Part shown: piece by piece, positions 18,526-26,027 of the stretch | Numbering within the stretch: the first letter of the stretch is position 1 | Layout: every line of letters begins with the position of its first letter | Source of the DNA: Streptomyces sp. NBC_01571 | GTDB taxonomy: Bacteria > Actinomycetota > Actinomycetes > Streptomycetales > Streptomycetaceae | Direction: 5' to 3' | DNA: 64,000 bases | NCBI RefSeq assembly: GCF_026339875.1 | Contig: NZ_JAPEPZ010000001.1 | Location: 496,001 to 560,000 of the forward strand | Notes under the pieces: model-generated | Told to the model about the DNA's origin: nothing | The model's database searches: none | The model's input: only the letters and a program-made list of their open reading frames with translations | Program-made: the position numbers and the translations under genes

Positions 18526-19812
18526 TCAGTACTCGGCGAGGATTTCGGAGATCTTGCTCGCGGCGTCGCGCAGGGCGGAGTCGACGGGCTGGCGGCCGAA
18601 GACGACGGACTTCGTCCAGGAGTCGCGGAACGCCTGCCACATGTCGATGGAACCCGCGACGTTGGGCACGTCGACGACCCGACGCGTCTGATCGGCGAAC
18701 ACCTTGTAGCCGGGATTCTTGGCGAACCAGCTCGCGTAGGTGTCGGTCAGGTCGGGCCGCAGCGGCATCTGGCCGGTCGCGGTGAGGAACTTGCCGTCCT
18801 GGGACCGCGAGGTGGCGAACTTCATCACGTCCCAGGCGGTCGCGCGGTTCTTGCAGGCGGTGAACATCGCGACGGACTTGAGGTCGCTGAAGGTGTGCAC
18901 CTCGGAGGCGGGACGGCCGTCGGAGGTGGGTACGGGGACGACGCCCCAGTCGACGCTGTCCTTGTACGCGGCGATCGCCCACGGTCCGACGGTGGCCATC
19001 GCCGCCTTCCCGTCACCGAACGCGTCGCCGGGGTACGCCTCCTGCGGCGCCAGCTTCTGCGCGTACAGGCTGCGCCAGAACGTGGCGGCCTCGCGGCCCG
19101 CCGGGGAGTCGAACTGCGGCTTGCCGTTCTCGACCAGGGGCTTGCCGCCGCTCTCGGCGATGAAGGCGGGGTAGAAGTCGAACCACGACTGGAAGAACTC
19201 GCTGCTCGGGGCCGGCCAGATGGCCGCCTTCGCCGCCCCGCTGTGGACCAGGGTGCGGGAGGTGTCCAGGAACTGGTCGTAGGTCGCGAGCTTCGGGTGC
19301 TCGGGGTCGAGTCCGGCCTGTTTGAAGAGCTTCTTGTTGTAGAGGATCATCACCGGGTTGCTCTTCCAGGGCAGTTGGCGGAACGCCCCGTCCTCGGACC
19401 GGTACTGGTCGGCCAGCGAGCCGCTGCGCGCCTCGATGTAGCTCTTCGCGCCGGGGAAGTCGTCGAGATCGACGAGCCCGGCCTGTTTCTGGAACTGCGG
19501 GACGGACGCGGGCGAGGTGTTGAACACCAGGCATGCCGTGTTGCCCGCGATCACCGAGGCGCTGATGGCCTCCTCGGAGGTCTTGCCCGCGGGAATGTTC
19601 TGCGCGGTGACGTGCTGGTCGGGGTGCAGCTTGTTCCAGTCCGCGACCATCTGTCTGCCCCAGGCCGCCTCCTGGGCGTTGTTGGACAGCCAGACGGTGA
19701 TGGGCCCATGTGCCTTGGCCGCCGTCGCGGCGTCGGGTCCGGACCGGGCGCAGGCCGCGAGTGCGCCCGCCATCGCCAGCGCGAGCAGCGCGGACGCCGT
19801 TCTCCTGAACAT
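18526..19812 (-). CDS. Sugar-binding lipoprotein of the ABC transporter
   Basis: A 428-residue extracellular solute-binding protein, family 1. The start FRRTASALLALAMAGALAAC is a lipoprotein signal with lipobox ALAAC (Cys about 21). ITVWLSNNAQEAAWG and WKSNPVMILYNKKLFKQAGL are typical of oligosaccharide-binding proteins. ATG 19812 is preceded by GGAGAG; the extra upstream open frame overlaps lacI and is not used. It captures the unknown substrate for the two permeases. Confidence 0.92.
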   Translation of the reverse strand: MFRRTASALLALAMAGALAACARSGPDAATAAKAHGPITVWLSNNAQEAAWGRQMVADWNKLHPDQHVTAQNIPAGKTSEEAISASVIAGNTACLVFNTSPASVPQFQKQAGLVDLDDFPGAKSYIEARSGSLADQYRSEDGAFRQLPWKSNPVMILYNKKLFKQAGLDPEHPKLATYDQFLDTSRTLVHSGAAKAAIWPAPSSEFFQSWFDFYPAFIAESGGKPLVENGKPQFDSPAGREAATFWRSLYAQKLAPQEAYPGDAFGDGKAAMATVGPWAIAAYKDSVDWGVVPVPTSDGRPASEVHTFSDLKSVAMFTACKNRATAWDVMKFATSRSQDGKFLTATGQMPLRPDLTDTYASWFAKNPGYKVFADQTRRVVDVPNVAGSIDMWQAFRDSWTKSVVFGRQPVDSALRDAASKISEILAEY

Positions 19813-19830
19813 GATCTCTCCGTACTCTTC

Positions 19831-19854
19831 GCGTCCGGCCCCGTTGCCGGACGC
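19831..19854 (-). other. Hairpin between lacI and the binding-protein gene
   Basis: gcgtccggc (19831-19839) and gccggacgc (19846-19854) form a perfect 9-bp stem around cccgtt. In the lacI-to-transporter gap it may stabilise the downstream mRNA or attenuate read-through, giving different levels of regulator and binding protein. Confidence 0.55.
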
Positions 19855-19882
19855 GGTCCCCGAGGGGTGCCCCGCTCCTCCG

Positions 19883-20902
19883 CTACGCGGTCGGGGCCGG
19901 GCCCACAGATCCCCGGGGCAGGAACTCGGCGGGCGGCAGCACGACGTCGGGCGCGCTGCCGTCCCTGACAACCAGATCCAGCGCCCTGGCCGCCGCGATG
20001 CCCCAGCCCTCGGCGTTCGCGCGGGCGGAGGACAGCGGCGGGTGCGTGAACCGGGCCAGTGGTGTGTCGTCGTAGCCGATCACCGACAGGTCGCCGGGCA
20101 CGGACACCCCCAGCTCCTGCGCCACGGCGAGACCGGCGGTGGCCGCCAGGTCGTTGGCGAAGACGATCGCCGTCGGAGGCTCGGGCAGGGCGAGCAGTTC
20201 GCGGGTGGCCGCGGCACCGCCCTGCGCCGTGAAGCCGCCGGAGCGCACCAGGTCGGTTGCCAGCCCGTGCGCGGACATCGCGTCCTGCCATGCGCGGCGG
20301 CGCCGCTGGGCATGGCGGAACTCCGATGGTCCCTCCACATGGGCGATACGACTGTGCCCCAGTGCGGCGAGGTGCCCCACGGCCGTCTCGAACGCCGGGA
20401 GGTCGTCCAGTTCGACCGCGCACAGGCCCTCGGCCCATTCGGGGCGCCCGAGCACCACGGCGGGCAGGCCGACGGCCCGCACCAGGGCGGGGCGGGGGTC
20501 GCCGACCCGCAGGTCGGTGACGAACACGCCGTCGACCCTGCGGTCGGCGGCCAGCCGCTCGTACACGGCCTGCTCGCGGCTCAGGTCGGTGACGTGCAGG
20601 ACGAGCCCGTCACCCCGTTCCGACAGCACGGACTCGATCCCCGCGATGAAGGCCGGGAAGAACGGGTCGGCACCGAGCAGCCCCGGCTCGCGGGTCACGA
20701 CCAGTCCCAGGGCACCCGCCTTGCCGCGGGAGAGCGCCTGGGCGGGCCGGCTCGGCCGCCAGCCGAGCTCGTCGATGGCCGCCCGGATCCTCGCGGTGGT
20801 CTCCGCCGAGAGCCCGGGGCGGTCGTTGAGCACGAACGACACGGCGCTGCGGGAGACACCGGCCCGCCGAGCGACGTCGGCGATGGTGGGGCGGTGAGCC
20901 AT
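19883..20902 (-). CDS. LacI-family transcriptional regulator
   Basis: A 339-residue repressor. The N-terminal HTH is TIADVARRAGVSRSAVSFVL with hinge helix RPSRPAQALSRG, followed by the periplasmic-binding-like effector domain (for example VIGYDDTPLARFTHPPL). It is the first gene of the sugar operon, transcribed toward the transporter. Two palindromic operators lie 19-63 bases upstream of its start, so it probably represses itself and the operon until the sugar is present. Confidence 0.93.
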   Translation of the reverse strand: MAHRPTIADVARRAGVSRSAVSFVLNDRPGLSAETTARIRAAIDELGWRPSRPAQALSRGKAGALGLVVTREPGLLGADPFFPAFIAGIESVLSERGDGLVLHVTDLSREQAVYERLAADRRVDGVFVTDLRVGDPRPALVRAVGLPAVVLGRPEWAEGLCAVELDDLPAFETAVGHLAALGHSRIAHVEGPSEFRHAQRRRRAWQDAMSAHGLATDLVRSGGFTAQGGAAATRELLALPEPPTAIVFANDLAATAGLAVAQELGVSVPGDLSVIGYDDTPLARFTHPPLSSARANAEGWGIAAARALDLVVRDGSAPDVVLPPAEFLPRGSVGPAPTA

Positions 20903-20920
20903 GGCTCCTCCAGACAGCGT

Positions 20921-20965
20921 CTAAACCGATTTAATTTGCTGTGCGGCGAAACTAAACCGGTTTAG
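20921..20965 (-). promoter_or_regulatory. Twin LacI operators
   Basis: ctaaaccgatttaa (20921-20934, one mismatch) and ctaaaccggtttag (20952-20965, perfect palindrome) share the half-site TAAACCG. Their centres are 31 bp apart, about three helical turns, which allows two dimers on one DNA face. They lie just upstream of lacI in an AT-rich patch likely to hold the promoter. Confidence 0.8.
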
Positions 20966-21442
20966 GTGGGAGGTCAAGAGATCTGTGCGGCAGATCTCGG
21001 AACGACGCGCGAGAGGCTGCGGACGGCATGTCCGCAGCGGGCGCCGGACGGCGGGTGTGCGGGCGGTCCGGGTGCCGGGTACCGGGGTCCAAGGTCCGGG
21101 TACCGGCGGGGCTCCAGGTTCGCCGGGGTGCCGGGGGCGCCAGGTTCGCCGCGGTGCCGGGCCTCGATCACCGGCCGCCGGGGCGAACGCCGGCAGGGCC
21201 CGGCTCGAAGGCCCTACGAAGGTCCTACGAGGACACTCGGATGCCGGGGCGGCGGCGTGCCAGGTGGCGCGAGCCGAAGAAACCGGGCCGAACACGTCAA
21301 GTGATGGAAGAACGAGGCGACTTGAGATCGTCCGAACGGTCGGAGTCCGAACGGGCCGGAGAACGCGGCACGTGACGCTGCCGCCGCTGCCAGCGTCGCA
21401 CCGCCCTCGATCCGTGAACTCCGGTGATTTCGGCTTCAGTTG
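20966..21442. other. Intergenic region with a short tandem repeat, no gene seen
   Basis: About 480 bases with no convincing gene; open frames here lack family motifs. A GC-rich block holds two imperfect 26-base tandem copies (21114-21139 and 21140-21165, each beginning ccaggttcgccg) and two nearby copies of ggtccgggtacc-like sequence. It looks like simple-sequence drift. Confidence 0.6.
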
Positions 21443-21487
21443 TTGACGTCGGGCAGGGGTGCGGATACAACCCGAGAGAGCGCTCTC
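21443..21487 (+). promoter_or_regulatory. Promoter and LacI-type operator of the GH64 gene
   Basis: -35 TTGACG (21443-21448) is followed by ATACAA (21465-21470, spacing 16) or TACAAC (21467-21472, spacing 18) as -10. A perfect palindrome gagagcgctctc (21476-21487) sits at the expected transcription start. The core AGCGCT with GAG/CTC arms resembles CebR-type operators (TGGGAGCGCTCCCA), suggesting repression by a CebR/LacI-family protein encoded elsewhere. Confidence 0.65.
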
Positions 21488-21541
21488 ACGCCTGCAGTTG
21501 CTCCAACCCCCACGCACGCCGGCTCGGCCTGAGGAGATCCC

Positions 21542-22897
21542 ATGCAGACTTCCGCCAGCGCACTCGCCACCAGACCACCCACCGGTGTCTTACGGTCCCG
21601 CACGGCTCTCGGCCTGGTCATCGCCCTTCTCGTCGCCTGCGTCGCCGCCCTGACGCCGACGTCCGCGCACGCCGCCGACCAGATCCTGTCCCAGGGGCGC
21701 CCGGCCACGGCCTCCTCGACGGAGAACGGCTCGTTCCCCGCGTCGGCCGCAGTCGACGGCAACCCCGGCACGCGCTGGTCCTCGGCGTTCGCGGACCCGC
21801 AATGGCTCCAGGTCGACCTCGGCTCCGTCCAGCAGATCACCCGCGTCACTCTCAACTGGGAGGCCGCCTACGCCAGGGCCTACCAGATCCAGACCTCCAC
21901 GGACGCGAACACCTGGACCACCGTCTACTCCACCACCACCTCCACCGGCGGCGCCCAGAATCTCGGCGTCACCGGCAGCGGGCGCTATGTGCGTGTCTCC
22001 GGAACGGTGCGAGCCACCCCGTACGGCTACTCCCTGTGGGAGTTCCAGGTCTACGGGCCCGGCAGCACCACCCCGCCGGACAGCTTCTGGGGCAGCACCA
22101 GCGACATACCCCCGGCGAGCAACGCCGTCGAAGTGAAGATCCTCAACCGCACCAACGGCAAGTACCCCGACAGCCAGGTGTACTGGAGCTTCAACGGGCA
22201 GGTCCACTCCATCGCCGAACAGCCCTACCTCGACATGCCGGCGAACTCGGCGGGCCGCATGTACTTCTACCTCGGGTCGCCCAACGGCCCCTACTACGAC
22301 TTCATCGAGTTCACCGTCGGCAACAACGTCTTCAACGGCAACACCACCCGGGTCGACGCCTTCGGCCTCAAGCTGGCCATGCGTCTGCACGCCAAGGACG
22401 GCTACGACGTCGAGGTCGGTGAGAACCGGCAGACCTTCGCCGAGGACCGCGCCACGACCATGCAGCGCTTCACCGACGCGGTTCCGGACCAGTTCAAGGT
22501 GCTGGCCCGGACCCAGGCTCCGTACCGGATCATCGCGCCCGGCAGCGACCCGAGCTTCCGCACGGGCGGCGTGAACGCCAACTACTTCACGTCCTACGCC
22601 CAGTCCGTCGGCGTCAACGCGGCCACGTCCGACATCTTCGGCTGCGCCGCCTCCCTCGCCGCCAATCCCGACATGTGCGCCGCCCTCAACCGCCACGTGG
22701 CCACGCTGCCGGCCTCTCAGCAGTCCGACCCGGCCCAGTACTACAAGGCGGCACCCGCGAACTACTACGCCAAGTTCTGGCACGACAACGCCATCAACCA
22801 CCTCGCCTACGGCTTCCCCTACGACGACGTGGCCGGCCAGTCCTCCTTCGTCTCCCACGGCGACCCGCAATGGCTCCTGGTCGCCGTCGGCTGGTAG
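21542..22897 (+). CDS. Secreted beta-1,3-glucanase (GH64-like) with discoidin/CBM32 domain
   Basis: A 451-residue secreted protein. The signal peptide hydrophobic core (LGLVIALLVACVAAL) ends SAHAA near residue 46. Residues 47-175 are an F5/8 type C module (ASSTENGSFPASAAVDGNPG, WLQVDLG, ending WEFQVYG) for sugar binding. Residues about 185-451 resemble GH64/thaumatin-like beta-1,3-glucanases (VEVKILNRTNGKYPDSQVYW, then NAINHLAYGFPYDDVAGQSS). It should cleave fungal or algal beta-1,3-glucan outside the cell. The catalytic pair was not assigned with certainty. The upstream palindrome points to oligosaccharide induction. Confidence 0.85.
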   Translation: MQTSASALATRPPTGVLRSRTALGLVIALLVACVAALTPTSAHAADQILSQGRPATASSTENGSFPASAAVDGNPGTRWSSAFADPQWLQVDLGSVQQITRVTLNWEAAYARAYQIQTSTDANTWTTVYSTTTSTGGAQNLGVTGSGRYVRVSGTVRATPYGYSLWEFQVYGPGSTTPPDSFWGSTSDIPPASNAVEVKILNRTNGKYPDSQVYWSFNGQVHSIAEQPYLDMPANSAGRMYFYLGSPNGPYYDFIEFTVGNNVFNGNTTRVDAFGLKLAMRLHAKDGYDVEVGENRQTFAEDRATTMQRFTDAVPDQFKVLARTQAPYRIIAPGSDPSFRTGGVNANYFTSYAQSVGVNAATSDIFGCAASLAANPDMCAALNRHVATLPASQQSDPAQYYKAAPANYYAKFWHDNAINHLAYGFPYDDVAGQSSFVSHGDPQWLLVAVGW

Positions 22898-22958
22898 CCG
22901 CGCCGGTGTCATGTCGGTCGTCCGCGCCCGCCTGACGGCATGACCCGTCCTCCGCTCC

Positions 22959-23012
22959 GACGAATCCGGCCCGGCCCGGGACCATGCGGTCCTGGGCCGG
23001 GCCGGATTCGTC
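22959..23012. terminator. Bidirectional terminator hairpin
   Basis: A 25-bp stem (22959-22983 with 22988-23012) with one G-T pair and tetraloop atgc lies between converging genes. It is one of the longest hairpins in the window. Confidence 0.88.
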
Positions 23013-23025
23013 CCCCGGTTCCCGG

Positions 23026-23511
23026 TCAGTTGAACGCGGCCGCGAACATGCCGGGTTCGTAGGAGCCTCCCCGCTGATGCACGATCACGGCGAGCCGGTT
23101 GGCCGCGTTGATCAGGGCGACCAGGGAGACCAGCGCGGCGAGCTGGTCGTCGTCGTAGTGCTCGCGCGCCCGGGCCCAGGTCTCGTCGGACACGCCGTGG
23201 TGGGCGTCGCCGAGCCGGGTGCCCTCCTCGGCGAGCGCCAACGCGGCCCGCTCCGCCTCGGTGAACACGGTGGACTCGCGCCAGGCGGCGACCAGGTGGA
23301 GCCGTACCGCGCTTTCGCCGGCGGCCGCCGCCTCCTTGGTGTGCAGGTCGACGCACCAACCGCAGCCGTTGATCTGGCTGGCACGCAACGAGACCAGTTC
23401 CTGCGTGGACTTCGGCAGCGGCGACTGGTGGATCACCAGGGCCGCGTTGGCGAACCGCTTGCCGAACCTGGCGGCGATCTCGTTGTCGAACATGTTGAAT
23501 CGGGCGTCCAT
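23026..23511 (-). CDS. Carboxymuconolactone decarboxylase/AhpD-family protein
   Basis: A 161-residue alkylhydroperoxidase-like protein. The redox motif NGCGWCVDLHTKEA (CxxC followed by His) is the AhpD-type active site. ATG 23511 is used; the open frame extends upstream only as shadow of the divergent sigma gene. Divergent pairing with an ECF41 sigma factor is the classic arrangement in which the sigma factor controls its COE (carboxymuconolactone decarboxylase/oxidoreductase/epimerase) neighbour. Role in redox or peroxide chemistry inferred. Confidence 0.9.
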   Translation of the reverse strand: MDARFNMFDNEIAARFGKRFANAALVIHQSPLPKSTQELVSLRASQINGCGWCVDLHTKEAAAAGESAVRLHLVAAWRESTVFTEAERAALALAEEGTRLGDAHHGVSDETWARAREHYDDDQLAALVSLVALINAANRLAVIVHQRGGSYEPGMFAAAFN

Positions 23512-23552
23512 GATGTCGTCCTCACTCGTGGAGATGCGCTGAACGAACACGA

Positions 23553-23579
23553 GATGCCGGCGACCCGATCCCTGTGACG
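23553..23579 (-). promoter_or_regulatory. Candidate ECF41 promoter of the AhpD-family gene
   Basis: On the minus strand CGTCACA (23579-23573), then 16 bases, then CATC (23556-23553). This fits the ECF41 pattern TGTCACA-N16-CGTC with one mismatch in each element. Confidence 0.55.
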
Positions 23580-23613
23580 GGGCGATCGTGTGACGTGCGC
23601 CACCCCTCTGGGC

Positions 23614-23640
23614 TGTCACAGAGCCACGGAGGCCGGTGTC
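23614..23640 (+). promoter_or_regulatory. Candidate ECF41 autoregulatory promoter
   Basis: TGTCACA (23614-23620), 16 bases, then TGTC (23637-23640) matches the ECF41 consensus except one base of the -10. It implies a transcript start near 23647 and hence translation from GTG 23687 rather than the earlier in-frame GTG codons. Confidence 0.6.
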
Positions 23641-23686
23641 TTGTGTGCGTGGCACCACCACGAGGACCAACAGGCGGGAGCAGCCG

Positions 23687-24625
23687 GTGCGGAGCGAGCG
23701 GAGCGGACCCACGGACGACACGGGCGGGCAGCCGGCCGACGGCGGACGGGCGGACCTCGCCACCGAGGCTTTCGTCGCGCATCGCAACCTGCTGTTCACC
23801 GTCGCCTACGAGATTCTCGGCTCCGCCGCCGACGCGGAGGACGTCCTGCAGGAAACGTGGCTTCGATGGGCGGCCGTCGACCTCGGCACGGTGCGGGACC
23901 AGCGCGCGTACCTGGTCCGGATCACCACACGGCAGGCGCTGAGCCGACTGCGTACGCTGGGCCGTCGCAAGGAGTCCTACGTCGGCCCGTGGCTGCCCGC
24001 GCCCCTGCTCACCGCACCCGACGTGGCCGAGGACGTCGAACTGGCCGACAGCGTCTCGATGGCGATGCTGCTGGTGATGGAGACGCTGACGCCCACCGAG
24101 CGGGCGGTCTTCGTGCTGCGCGAGGTCTTCGACCTCGGATACGACGAGATCGCCGAGGCCGTCGACAAGAGTCCGGCCGCGGTGCGCCAGGTCGCGCACC
24201 GGGCACGGGCACACGTCGCGGAGCGCAGGCCGCGTGAGATCGTCTCCCCGGCCGAGACCAGGGACGCGCTCGACGCCTTCCGACGGGCGACAGAGACGGG
24301 CGATCTGCAGAGGCTGCTCGACATCCTCGCGCCGGACGTGGTCTTCCTCGGTGACGGCGGCGGAGTGAAGCAGGCCGTCCTGCGTCCCGTCGTAGGGGCC
24401 GAGAAGGTGGCCCGCCTGCTGACCGCCGGAGGGAGCAGGACCACCGCGGCATCCCTGCGACCGGCGCAGGTCAACGCCTACCCGGCGCTGATCCTCCGGC
24501 TCGACGGCGCGATCGACACGGTCTTGGCGGTGCGCATCGACGACGGCCTCATCACCGGGCTCTACGCCGTGCGCAATCCCGAGAAGCTGTCGCACATGGA
24601 GCAGGAGACGGTCCTGCGCCGCTGA
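23687..24625 (+). CDS. ECF41-family RNA polymerase sigma factor (SigJ-like) with SnoaL-like C-terminal domain
   Basis: A 312-residue extracytoplasmic-function sigma factor. Sigma-2 region (HRNLLFTVAYEILGSAADAE, then QETWLRW) and sigma-4 region (LTPTERAVFVLREVFDLGYD with HTH) are followed by the family linker WLPAPLL and a roughly 100-residue SnoaL-like domain with DGGG and the signature NPEKL. In ECF41 proteins this fused domain modulates activity in place of an anti-sigma factor. GTG 23687 is preferred because GGGAG precedes it by six bases and the likely promoter overlaps earlier starts. Divergent from its probable target. Confidence 0.9.
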   Translation: MRSERSGPTDDTGGQPADGGRADLATEAFVAHRNLLFTVAYEILGSAADAEDVLQETWLRWAAVDLGTVRDQRAYLVRITTRQALSRLRTLGRRKESYVGPWLPAPLLTAPDVAEDVELADSVSMAMLLVMETLTPTERAVFVLREVFDLGYDEIAEAVDKSPAAVRQVAHRARAHVAERRPREIVSPAETRDALDAFRRATETGDLQRLLDILAPDVVFLGDGGGVKQAVLRPVVGAEKVARLLTAGGSRTTAASLRPAQVNAYPALILRLDGAIDTVLAVRIDDGLITGLYAVRNPEKLSHMEQETVLRR

Positions 24626-24746
24626 GCACAGACGGGAACTGTCGGACAGGGCCTGAGGGGCGGGAATTCGGTCACTGGCCGACACACGGGCTTGCTACGT
24701 TCTTGATCGGTTTTCGCAGGCGGCGGTCGGTGAGTTGGAGGTTTCG

Positions 24747-25742
24747 GTGGAGGATGCTGCGCCGTTGGATCTGGTCGGGGTGGACGCGGAGGCGGAGAGG
24801 GCCTACCGCCACCTGCTGGCGCGCGGCGGCGGCACCGTGGACGGCGTGACGGCGGCGCTCGGGGTGACGTACCAGGAAGGGCTGGCGCTGGTCGAACAGC
24901 TGCACCGCTTCGGACTGGTCACCCGGCGTACCTCGGGAGAGTTCCTCACCGTGGATCCGCGGCACGCACTGCGCGCTCTGGTGGAGTCACGCGAACGGCA
25001 ACTCGCGTCCGTGCGCGATGCCGCGGGCTCCCTCGGGGCGATCTTCGACAGCGCGAGACGGGCCAGGAACGGCGGTCACGGGACGCTGGTGATCAGCGGA
25101 CCGGAAGCGGTCGGCGACCGCTACTACCGGTTGAAGCAGGCCGCGCGCGCCGAGATCTGTTCCCTCGACCGTCCGCCGTTCCTGCTGGCCCCGAACGGAC
25201 CGCTCGACGAGGCGGTGGTGGGCCGTGGTGTCCGGGTCCGCGCCGTCTACGCGGCCTCCAGCTTCGTCGCCGACGGCGGATGGCCGGAACTGGGCAGTCT
25301 GGTGTCGAGAGGCGAGGAAGCCAGGATCACGCCGACGCTGCCGATCAAGCTCTCGATGGCCGACCGCTCGGCCGCGATGGTGTCGCTCAGTCTCTCGGCC
25401 GGGAACACCGAGTGCCTCTACACCGAGGCGCCCCCACTGCTGGATGCGCTCGCGGAACTCTTCGAGCGCTACTGGGCGGCCGCGTCCCCGCTGGCCCGCG
25501 ACCCAGGTCCTGATGCGCCGCTGCCGCCGGTCGGTCTCCCGGAGGAGGACCGCAAACCCACGGACGAGGAACGGAATCTCCTGGCCCTGTTCGCGGCCGG
25601 CGTCAAGGACGAGGCGATCGCCCGCCAGTTCGGGATATCGTCACGGACGCTGCGAAGGCGCATACAGGACCTCTACGCGGAATTGGGCACGACCAGTCGG
25701 TTCGGCGCCGGCGTCGCGGCGGCTCGCCGCAACTGGGTCTGA
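24747..25742 (+). CDS. TrmB/LuxR-type transcriptional regulator
   Basis: A 331-residue regulator. The N-terminal winged helix (LLARGGGTVDGVTAALGVTY to TRRTSGEFLTVDP) resembles TrmB. The middle (LVISGPEAVGDRYYRLKQAA, EAVVGRGVRVRAVY) resembles the PLD-like sensor fold seen in such regulators. The C-terminus is a LuxR-type HTH (PTDEERNLLALFAAGVKDEA, then GISSRTLRRRIQDLYAELG). GTG 24747 follows GGAGG by five bases; TTG 24735 is an alternative. It precedes a candidate short peptide ORF and a large secreted subtilase in the same direction and may control them. Ligand unknown. Confidence 0.85.
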   Translation: MEDAAPLDLVGVDAEAERAYRHLLARGGGTVDGVTAALGVTYQEGLALVEQLHRFGLVTRRTSGEFLTVDPRHALRALVESRERQLASVRDAAGSLGAIFDSARRARNGGHGTLVISGPEAVGDRYYRLKQAARAEICSLDRPPFLLAPNGPLDEAVVGRGVRVRAVYAASSFVADGGWPELGSLVSRGEEARITPTLPIKLSMADRSAAMVSLSLSAGNTECLYTEAPPLLDALAELFERYWAAASPLARDPGPDAPLPPVGLPEEDRKPTDEERNLLALFAAGVKDEAIARQFGISSRTLRRRIQDLYAELGTTSRFGAGVAAARRNWV

Positions 25743-25816
25743 GTGCGCGGTTGCCTTCTCACGGACACTCAGGCGCACCGTCCGCGATAAAGCAAAAAGC
25801 TTCTCCGTAAAGGGAA

Positions 25817-25831
25817 TTGACGATGCGTCAA
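25817..25831 (+). promoter_or_regulatory. Short palindrome upstream of the peptide ORF
   Basis: ttgacgatgcgtcaa has perfect 5-base arms (ttgac/gtcaa), and its left arm could double as a -35 (TTGACG), though no good -10 follows. It could be an operator for the neighbouring regulator. Confidence 0.35.
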
Positions 25832-25855
25832 GACGCGTGAAAGGAGTGCCCGACC

Positions 25856-25984
25856 ATGTGCGACGGGTGGCCACCCCACGGTGTCCTCCCGGCGAATTCC
25901 CGTGTTTGCACCGCCACTTGTCCACTTGAGGACAATGGCACTCAAGGGACATGGCGAGTTCTTTACAGCGAGGCAGATGAATGA
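25856..25984 (+). CDS. Candidate 42-residue Cys/Trp-containing peptide
   Basis: ATG 25856 to TGA 25984, preceded by GAAAGGAG (25839-25846, nine bases before ATG), the best Shine-Dalgarno in this gap. The peptide begins MCDGWPPHGVLPANSRV and ends WRVLYSEADE, with Cys at 2, 18 and 22. No family was recognised. Against it: GC at third positions is only about 54% (22 of 41 codons), far below neighbouring genes, so this could be an untranslated leader or a recently acquired short gene. It sits 113 bases after the TrmB/LuxR regulator and 43 bases before the subtilase start, in the same direction. Confidence 0.4.
   Translation: MCDGWPPHGVLPANSRVCTATCPLEDNGTQGTWRVLYSEADE
25918..25935 (+). promoter_or_regulatory. 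Inverted repeat inside the peptide ORF
   Basis: ttgtcc and ggacaa flank acttga (25918-25935), and ccacttg is repeated at 25914-25920 and 25922-25928. This may be an operator or leader hairpin about 90 bases upstream of the subtilase start, which is an alternative explanation for the conservation-like features of this gap. Confidence 0.35.
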
Positions 25985-26027
25985 CTGACTACGGACATCT
26001 TTCGCACGCCTAGCTCGTGAGGTTCCC

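Noticed and set aside
17521..19968. 815-codon plus-strand ORF
   Set aside because: Antisense shadow of permease and binding-protein genes in high-GC DNA; low-complexity Gly/Arg/Glu composition and no motifs.
21114..21165. Tandem 26-mers as regulatory array
   Set aside because: Only two imperfect copies in GC-rich filler, not near a promoter element.
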